64,000 bases of DNA from Bacteroidota bacterium (GTDB taxonomy: Bacteria; Bacteroidota; Bacteroidia; Flavobacteriales; Flavobacteriaceae). The notes beneath the pieces were generated by a model. The model was not told the DNA's origin, ran no database searches, and worked only from the letters and a program-made list of their open reading frames with translations. Position 1 is the first letter of the stretch. Each line of letters begins with the position of its first letter. Shown piece after piece: positions 55,707 to 62,499 of this stretch. The stretch spans positions 248,001 through 312,000 of the forward strand of contig JAEYTL010000008.1 in assembly GCA_023434025.1 (NCBI GenBank), in the 5' to 3' direction. The translations under genes and the position numbers were made by a program.

Positions 55707-57368
55707 ATGTTATCAAACGATTTAAAAAATAAAGTACAGTTACTATGGGATAGACTTTGGGGAGGAGGCTTATCAAATCCAATAACTGCAATTGAAAATA
55801 TTTCTTATTTGCTTTTTATGAAGCGGTTGGAAAAATTTCATCCAACTGTAGACGAAAAATTAAAATGGAGTAATTATCACGATTTACAAGATGATGCTTT
55901 GAAGCAACGAGTAGAAGAAGTTTTTTTCTATATACAGAATGATTTAAGCAAAGAAGATGAACCCTTTGCTGTAGAGATGAAAAAAGCAAAATTTGGAATT
56001 TCTACCCCGTCATTGTTAGAGGATGTTGTTGGAATAGTTGATGATATTTTTGAGCTTATAGAGAAAGAGGAAGAAAAAAAACAACATTTTCAAGACATAC
56101 AAGGTGATGTTTATGAATACCTGCTAAAAGCAACCAATGAAGCGGGGAAAAATGGACAATTTCGAACTCCAAGACATATCATTCAAATGATGGCGGAATT
56201 GGTTAAACCTAACATTATAGAACCCGACTCTAAAATTTGCGATGTAACTAGTGGTAGTTCTGGTTTTCTAGTAGGTGCATATCAATATATTCTCAAAGAG
56301 AATTCTTCCAATGTTGAAGATGACGAAGAGAACAAACTTCCAATGGGCTTAGATGGAGATAATCTTTCCGAAAAACAAGAATCAAAGCTAAAGGAAAGCA
56401 CTTTTTATGGGTTTGATATTGATGCGACTATGGTACGTATCGGTATGATGAATATGATGATGCACGGAATTGAGAAACCTCATATTTCTCATCTAAATAC
56501 ACTTTCAAATGAATATGAAGAATATTTTGAGAAGAAACACTTAGCCGAAATAAACATTGAGAATTTGATTGATGGAAAAATTAAAGCAGAATTAAAAATC
56601 ACTAATTCTAAAAAGATACCAAAAGCTGACTACACGTTTTGGGGTAAAGAAGAATACAACTTTATCTTGGCAAATCCACCTTTTGCCGCCAAAGTGAATA
56701 GCAAGGTTATTAGTAAAAACTTGAATCGTGTTTATGTAATTAAAGAAAATGCTAAAAAGGCTCAATCTCTGCAAACAGAATTACTCTTTTTAGAAAGAAT
56801 CGTTTATATGCTCAAAAAGAACGGCAAAGCTGCTGTTATTGTTCCTGAAGGTGTGTTATTTAATTCTGGAAATGCTTACAAAACCACTAGAGAAATTCTT
56901 TTAAAAGATTGTGAGTTAGAGGCTGTAATATCACTTCCAAGCGGTGTATTTAATCCATATACAGCTGTAAAGACCTCTATATTGTTATTTACCAAGAAAG
57001 AATTTAAGAGCAATAAGTTTAATACTAAAAAAGTTTGGTTTTATGGAATGGATTCTGATGGTTATACTTTAGACAATAGCAGAAAAAAAATACGTAATGA
57101 ATTTCCGTTACCTGAAGTCATCAAGCAGTTTGATCAGCGAGATAATAGAAATACTCTTCAAAAAGACAGGAAGCAAAAGCACTTTTACGTACCAATCAAG
57201 GAAATAGAAGAAAATGGATTGGAACTAAATTATAATTTGTATAAGGAATATATTTTTGTGGAACAGGACTATGAACCCCCTCACAAATTAATTGACAAGT
57301 TATTAGAACTGGAGGAGGAAATAAATACTAATCTATTAACCTTGCAAAAGTCTTTCGATGAAAACTAA
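55707..57368 (+). CDS. hsdM: Type I restriction-modification DNA methyltransferase subunit
   Basis: N6-adenine methyltransferase subunit of 553 residues. The N-terminal helical HsdM domain (about 1-130) includes LWGGGLSNPITAIENISYLL. Then GQFRTPRHIIQMM and SAM motif I DVTSGSSGFLVGAY (normally G-[TS]-G-G, here GSSG) follow, and FDIDATMVRIGMMNMMMHG. The catalytic motif IV NPPFAAKV is intact. It overlaps hsdS by 11 bp. With hsdS it would form the MTase that marks self DNA. The HsdR motor-nuclease is absent from the window. Confidence 0.93.
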   Translation: MLSNDLKNKVQLLWDRLWGGGLSNPITAIENISYLLFMKRLEKFHPTVDEKLKWSNYHDLQDDALKQRVEEVFFYIQNDLSKEDEPFAVEMKKAKFGISTPSLLEDVVGIVDDIFELIEKEEEKKQHFQDIQGDVYEYLLKATNEAGKNGQFRTPRHIIQMMAELVKPNIIEPDSKICDVTSGSSGFLVGAYQYILKENSSNVEDDEENKLPMGLDGDNLSEKQESKLKESTFYGFDIDATMVRIGMMNMMMHGIEKPHISHLNTLSNEYEEYFEKKHLAEINIENLIDGKIKAELKITNSKKIPKADYTFWGKEEYNFILANPPFAAKVNSKVISKNLNRVYVIKENAKKAQSLQTELLFLERIVYMLKKNGKAAVIVPEGVLFNSGNAYKTTREILLKDCELEAVISLPSGVFNPYTAVKTSILLFTKKEFKSNKFNTKKVWFYGMDSDGYTLDNSRKKIRNEFPLPEVIKQFDQRDNRNTLQKDRKQKHFYVPIKEIEENGLELNYNLYKEYIFVEQDYEPPHKLIDKLLELEEEINTNLLTLQKSFDEN

Positions 57369-58824
57369 GCTCAAAGATGTATTGACTGATATCATCTCTG
57401 GGGAATGGGGTGATGAAGTTATTGAAGGTAAAGGTGTGCCAATTATTAGAACTACCAATTTTACTAAGGACGGCAGAATTGATTATTCTAATATAGAATA
57501 TCGATTAATTACTAAAAAAATTACGCAAAAAAATGGTGGGGTAGTCAAAAGGATTGATGAAGAAAAGATAGAGAAGAAAAAGTTACTTGATGAAGATATA
57601 ATTATTGAAAAATCCGGAGGTGGAATTGGATCCCCTGTTGGAAGAGTAGTTTATTTTATTTCACCAGATAGTAAGACTTATTTATGTAATAATTTCACTC
57701 AAGTACTACGAGTAAATAAGTCAAAAGCTCTTCCTAAATATGTGCTTTACTTTCTAAAATATTTATATAATAAAGGTACCGTTTTAAAATATCAGAACCA
57801 AACTACTGGATTGTTTAACCTTAAACTTGATCGTTATCTAGAAGAGGAGATTTTTATTCCAGATTTAGATATTCAACACTTAATAGTTACTCAGCTGGAT
57901 ACAATTCAGAAACTCATTGACAATCGGTCAAATAGTATTGGAATACTAGATGAATTAATTAAGTCAATTTATATTAAAACATTTGGAAATCCTATTGAAA
58001 ATCCAATGGATTGGGGGAAGAAGAAATTATCCGATTTAGGTGATTGGAAATCGGGTGGCACTCCTGATACAAGCATAGAAGAATACTATAGAGGGAATAC
58101 CTCTTGGTATACTTCTGGGGAGCTAGGAGATATTTACATATCAGAAAGCAAGAAGAAAATTTCAGATCTTGGGATTAAAAACTCAAATGCCAAAAAGATC
58201 CTTTCAAACAGTTTATTAATAGGAATGTATGATACAGCTGCATTTAAATTAAGTATAGTAAAAGAGGAATCTTCTTGTAATCAAGCGATAATATACTCAA
58301 AGTTACATGAAGATTATTACACTCTATTTGTCTATTATACTTTATTCTTGTCCAAAAAGTACTATTTGTCGAAGCGAAAGGGAGCTAGACAAAAGAATTT
58401 AAATGCGACGTTTATCAAAAATATTGAAATTATTTATCCGGCTAACAAAAAGGGAAAAGAGTTGATTAAAGATTTCTATAACTGGTTTTCTATTTGGATT
58501 GAACAAAAAAATAAATTAGAAATTTCTATTGACATTTTAACAAAATTGTTTGAAGCTCAATTACAGAACACATTTAAAGATAAAGCTGAAATAGACGAAG
58601 AGCCTATTTTTAGAGAATTAATGAAGAGGTTTACAATTGCAGAACTTAAAGGTAACAAACAGAGATTAAGGTATTTACTAAATCTATTTAATGAAAATAA
58701 GTTTGATAATACTGATGACTATGGTTATGCGAAAGGAATATTATTCGAATTAATTAATATTAAGGAAATAGAACAGAAAATTATTGATGATAAAATTGGC
58801 TTAGTTGTAAATGAAACTAATTAA
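57358..58824 (+). CDS. hsdS: Type I restriction specificity subunit with C-terminal extension
   Basis: DNA-recognition subunit of 488 residues. Two target-recognition domains are seen: TRD1 (about 1-170, SGEWGDEVIEGKGVPIIRTT to LEEEIFIPDLDIQ) and TRD2 (about 220-380, MDWGKKKLSDLGDWKSGGTP to IKNIEIIYP). Each is followed by a conserved helix (LIVTQLDTIQKLID; FYNWFSIWIEQKNK). The last 80 residues (LMKRFTIAELKGNKQRLRY on) form an extra helical domain not part of a normal HsdS. It overlaps the AAA gene by 14 bp. The target sequence cannot be predicted. Confidence 0.9.
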   Translation: MKTKLKDVLTDIISGEWGDEVIEGKGVPIIRTTNFTKDGRIDYSNIEYRLITKKITQKNGGVVKRIDEEKIEKKKLLDEDIIIEKSGGGIGSPVGRVVYFISPDSKTYLCNNFTQVLRVNKSKALPKYVLYFLKYLYNKGTVLKYQNQTTGLFNLKLDRYLEEEIFIPDLDIQHLIVTQLDTIQKLIDNRSNSIGILDELIKSIYIKTFGNPIENPMDWGKKKLSDLGDWKSGGTPDTSIEEYYRGNTSWYTSGELGDIYISESKKKISDLGIKNSNAKKILSNSLLIGMYDTAAFKLSIVKEESSCNQAIIYSKLHEDYYTLFVYYTLFLSKKYYLSKRKGARQKNLNATFIKNIEIIYPANKKGKELIKDFYNWFSIWIEQKNKLEISIDILTKLFEAQLQNTFKDKAEIDEEPIFRELMKRFTIAELKGNKQRLRYLLNLFNENKFDNTDDYGYAKGILFELINIKEIEQKIIDDKIGLVVNETN

Positions 58825-60472
58825 ACTAAAAATAGAAGAGTCATTTCGAAGTTTAAAGGAAAACTTTGAATTGAATTTTAGAGATTCTGAAATAAATGAA
58901 AGCCTATCAAACTTTCATCCTTTCTGCTTTGCGGGGTTAAACGGTAGTGGAAAGTCTAATGTATTGGAAGCTCTGTCTAATATTTTTTATCATCTGGAAT
59001 GCATTATAAATGACTACCCTTTATTTGCTTATAACCCTGAAGAAAGTAAGCCAGATGTATTTGAATTGGAATATTTTATTACCTCTGATACAGAAAGTAA
59101 AGAGATTGATTCTCTAAATCATATCATAATAAAGAAAGAAAAAAGTACAATTCCACAAATATCAATTAATGGAGATGATTTTGTAGAAATTTCAAAGTCC
59201 TTTGGTAGTTCATATATGCCTGACTTAGTTGTCGCGTATTCTTCTGGTGAAAATGAAACGATAAGTTTACCTTATGTCAAAATGAAACTATTTCAATATG
59301 ACCAATATATTAAAGACTTGGCAAGAGGTGATATCGAATTTAAAAAACCAAAGAGTAGTTTATTATATATTGATTATGAAATGAGTCAAGCTGTTCTACT
59401 TACTATTCTTCTATTTTTTGATTTTTATGACCAAGAAGGAAAAAGTGTTCTTTCAATATTGGAGGAAGAAATTAAAGTTTCTGGAATAGAGCAATTTTCT
59501 ATAAATATTCATAATAACTGGCAAAAATTAATAGGTGACTACAAGGAAGACGAGTTAATCGAAATGAAAACAGTTATAAACCTTAGTGAAAGTGAAAAGG
59601 AGAAAAACAGTAAATCATATATCGGAAGAATTGTAGATAATCTAAAAGTGTCAATAGATAGTTTACGAGAGTGTGCTACGAGTAGCTATGAAAAAGGTGA
59701 TTATTTTTCATTAGATTTTTTGGTCGATAAAAGTACAATTGACTTGATTAGAAAGAAATTCGATAATGATGCCTACAAATTTTTTAGCATTTTTCAAATT
59801 CTCCACGCTTTGAATGGAAGAGTGGAAGAAAACGAATATAAAGATGAGGTGTATAATTCTAAAGGGTTTTACACAGATTATAAAAGACCTGAATATTCAC
59901 ATTTTTTTTATTTTACAAACTATAAGATAAAAAAGAAAGATAAAGAAAAGACTGAAAGCTTATTGTTACGAGAACTGTCTGACGGCGAGCAACAATTTCT
60001 ACATACTTTAGGTATATGTTTAATGCTTCAAAAGAAAAGAACATTATTGCTTTTGGATGAACCAGAAACTCATTTTAATCCGGAATGGAGATCTAAATTT
60101 ATAGATATATTGAGAAAAACTTTGCAAGCAGGAAATGATAATTTCCTTTTGAAGGATATTATCCTAACATCGCATTCTCCATTTATTATTTCCGATTGTT
60201 TTCCTGATAAAGTGATTGTTTTCACAAAAGGAGAACAGCCAAAGATTCCTGATTTTAATACGTTTGGGACTTCAATAGGAGTAATAACCTCTAAAATATT
60301 CAACAGTAATCAAACCATTGGTAATTATTCAAATGATGAAATACAAAAGTTTGAAAAATTCTTTGAGGAGAAAAGTTATAATGAAGCACTACAAATATTA
60401 AACTCGAAAATTGGAGATTCTGTGGAAAAGTTACTTTTTATTAATCGAATGAAAAATAAATATAAACCTTAG
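58811..60472 (+). CDS. Restriction system-associated AAA family ATPase
   Basis: Cytosolic SMC/ABC-like ATPase of 553 residues. Walker A GLNGSGKSN (42-50) is near the N-terminus, followed by a long helical insert. The signature-like LSDGEQQFLHTL (about 389-400), Walker B LLLLDEPETHFNPEW (D416, E417) and the His switch LTSHSPFIISD complete it. No TOPRIM domain follows, unlike OLD nucleases. This matches the ATPase type seen with type I modification genes, and with the HNH partner resembles Septu PtuA. It overlaps hsdS by 14 bp, with the HNH gene 3 bp after. Confidence 0.88.
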   Translation: MKLIKLKIEESFRSLKENFELNFRDSEINESLSNFHPFCFAGLNGSGKSNVLEALSNIFYHLECIINDYPLFAYNPEESKPDVFELEYFITSDTESKEIDSLNHIIIKKEKSTIPQISINGDDFVEISKSFGSSYMPDLVVAYSSGENETISLPYVKMKLFQYDQYIKDLARGDIEFKKPKSSLLYIDYEMSQAVLLTILLFFDFYDQEGKSVLSILEEEIKVSGIEQFSINIHNNWQKLIGDYKEDELIEMKTVINLSESEKEKNSKSYIGRIVDNLKVSIDSLRECATSSYEKGDYFSLDFLVDKSTIDLIRKKFDNDAYKFFSIFQILHALNGRVEENEYKDEVYNSKGFYTDYKRPEYSHFFYFTNYKIKKKDKEKTESLLLRELSDGEQQFLHTLGICLMLQKKRTLLLLDEPETHFNPEWRSKFIDILRKTLQAGNDNFLLKDIILTSHSPFIISDCFPDKVIVFTKGEQPKIPDFNTFGTSIGVITSKIFNSNQTIGNYSNDEIQKFEKFFEEKSYNEALQILNSKIGDSVEKLLFINRMKNKYKP

Positions 60473-60475
60473 AAT

Positions 60476-61522
60476 ATGCTTAGACCTTTGACATATAAAT
60501 ATCATATTGTTTCTAGGGGACAATCATTTGTAAACTATCTTTTCCTCGATGTTATCTTCAACAATACAGTACTAAAAAATAATCTATCTTTTTCAACGAC
60601 ATTAGTAATTGGAAAGTATAGTAGTATTATTTCGAGTTTTGGAAATGAGTATCTTAGCTCTGTGAATGATGCTTTTGATATATGTAAAGGATTAAATAGC
60701 GAACAATTAAAATTGTTGCGAAGAGCAGTGCATCATAATAATAAAATTGAAAAACTTTGTAATGGTGAATTAGTACCAGTTACATATCGTGAAATAAACA
60801 AAATAGACACACAACTCTCAATAGAAATTCAAAAAATTTGTGGACGACTATATAAATATATTATTGACCGTCAACCATTTTATTCTGTTTATGGTAGAAA
60901 AGGAGACTTTTATAAAGAGATTATTGGAGAAGAAACAGTTTGTAGCTGTTGTGGTGTTGGAACAATGTTGAGTAAACATCAAACTCCAGTAGGGGCATTA
61001 GATCATTATTTTCCGATTAACCACTATCCGTTTTCTTCAATTAACTTTAAAAATCTAGTTCCCATCTGTGACATATGTAATTCAAAATATAAAACTCAAA
61101 AGGATACTTTATTTTCCATTAAAGTGAAAACAAGAAAAGGAAGAAAAATTCAGAACATAAAAAGGTTTAGAGCTTTTTATCCTTATTCAACCGATTATGA
61201 AATGATTGAAGTATCGGTATCTATTACAAATGATGATCTATCAAATTTAACAAAAGATGATATAATAATTGATTACTCATTGCTTAATTACGATGAAGAA
61301 ATAGAAAATTGGAAGAGATTATTTAATGTCGCTGAGGCTCATAAAGCAACTTTATTAGGAAATGAGTCAAGAATTTTTGTTAATCAACAGTTTGATATTA
61401 TCCAAAACTTGGGTCTTGATTTTGACGATTATTACAATCTAATCTCTAACAATTTATTTTATAATAAGAACTTTATTCGGTTGCCATATCTAAGAGAGTT
61501 TAACAGGATAAATAATGCCTAA
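60476..61522 (+). CDS. HNH endonuclease (ATPase-associated)
   Basis: Candidate effector nuclease of 348 residues. A zinc-supported HNH domain is visible at about 156-205: CSCCGVG (C156, C159), ALDHYFPINHYPF (D176, H177), NLVPICDICNSKYK (N193, C198, C201). The flanking helical regions are not recognised. The gene follows the AAA ATPase by 3 bp. ATPase-HNH pairing is the Septu (PtuA-PtuB) logic, where the ATPase restrains or triggers the nuclease. Here the pair sits with HsdM-HsdS and no HsdR, so it may supply cleavage. Confidence 0.85.
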   Translation: MLRPLTYKYHIVSRGQSFVNYLFLDVIFNNTVLKNNLSFSTTLVIGKYSSIISSFGNEYLSSVNDAFDICKGLNSEQLKLLRRAVHHNNKIEKLCNGELVPVTYREINKIDTQLSIEIQKICGRLYKYIIDRQPFYSVYGRKGDFYKEIIGEETVCSCCGVGTMLSKHQTPVGALDHYFPINHYPFSSINFKNLVPICDICNSKYKTQKDTLFSIKVKTRKGRKIQNIKRFRAFYPYSTDYEMIEVSVSITNDDLSNLTKDDIIIDYSLLNYDEEIENWKRLFNVAEAHKATLLGNESRIFVNQQFDIIQNLGLDFDDYYNLISNNLFYNKNFIRLPYLREFNRINNA

Positions 61523-61535
61523 TAAATAATTCATT

Positions 61536-62366
61536 ATGCTACTTCACTTCCACAACGCCGAATATGTTACACCTCCCGGTTCATTAAGCCAATTGCTTTC
61601 TCATCCATACTATGGAGACAGGAAAAGCATTGAAATTTCTATTTTTAATGACCACAGATATGCTTTTTTCTTTTGGAATAAATGGACACAAAAATTAATA
61701 AAAGAGGATAGTATATATTGTCCTCCAAGTTTGGTTACATTAGATTGGCATCAAGATTTGGTTTATCCTACCGATGGAGAAAAAGAATGGTTAAAAGAAC
61801 TAGATTTAAGTAATAATAAGGATGTTGCTTTATATTCCTGGGCTAATTTGAGCAATATTAATGACACACATATAATGTCAGCTGCCTACTTAAATATCAT
61901 CGGAGATATTTATGTGCATTGTCGTCAAGGAAAATTTGACAGAGATTGGGAAGATAGAGAATTCATTGATAGATATGGCAACATCCACATAATAAAGAAA
62001 TTTAAAGAATACCAAGATTTAGAACAATATCTTTTATCTTGTAAAGTAAATAATGTTTACTTCGATATTGATTTAGATTTTTTCACTTTGAACAATCCTC
62101 TACAGATTGGAGGAGGAAGAGATAAATACACCTATCTTTCACAGAAAACTATTAAAGAAATGCTCAACTATAATAATCCTTTAATGCAATGGATATTTGA
62201 AAGATTACAAGGAATAACAATTGCAACTGAACCGGAGCACACAGGAGGATTATTAAAATCTAATAAGTTATTGAATAGAATCAATAAAATTTGGTTCAAA
62301 CCATCACTATTTACTTCACGCCCCGGAAGATGGGATAAGGAAACTCAGTGGAAGCATTTGAGGTAA
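61536..62366 (+). CDS. UPF0489 family protein (arginase-like motifs)
   Basis: Protein of 276 residues matching UPF0489. Recognisable blocks: IFNDHRYAFFFW, LVTLDWHQDL (D70, H72, D74), VYFDIDLDFF (D177, D179, D181), EPEHTGGLL. The D-x-H-x-D and D-x-D-x-D pairs recall the dimetal sites of the arginase/deacetylase superfamily, so a hydrolase is possible. Eukaryotic homologues (C5orf22) are also uncharacterised. It is 13 bp after the HNH gene and the last in the tight operon. A defense role is inferred only from location. Confidence 0.82.
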   Translation: MLLHFHNAEYVTPPGSLSQLLSHPYYGDRKSIEISIFNDHRYAFFFWNKWTQKLIKEDSIYCPPSLVTLDWHQDLVYPTDGEKEWLKELDLSNNKDVALYSWANLSNINDTHIMSAAYLNIIGDIYVHCRQGKFDRDWEDREFIDRYGNIHIIKKFKEYQDLEQYLLSCKVNNVYFDIDLDFFTLNNPLQIGGGRDKYTYLSQKTIKEMLNYNNPLMQWIFERLQGITIATEPEHTGGLLKSNKLLNRINKIWFKPSLFTSRPGRWDKETQWKHLR

Positions 62367-62499
62367 TTTAAAGGTTGTTATATGCAAATCTTTAATTTTA
62401 CGAATTAAATGTTAAATTAGCATCCTATCCTACTCGCTATTAAATATTTGTGAATTTATAGCACGATAGATAAACTGAACCGCAATTTTATTGAGTTTA

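Noticed and set aside
58811..60472. OLD-family nuclease
   Set aside because: The ATPase ends soon after the His switch and has no TOPRIM domain; the nuclease function is more likely in the HNH partner.
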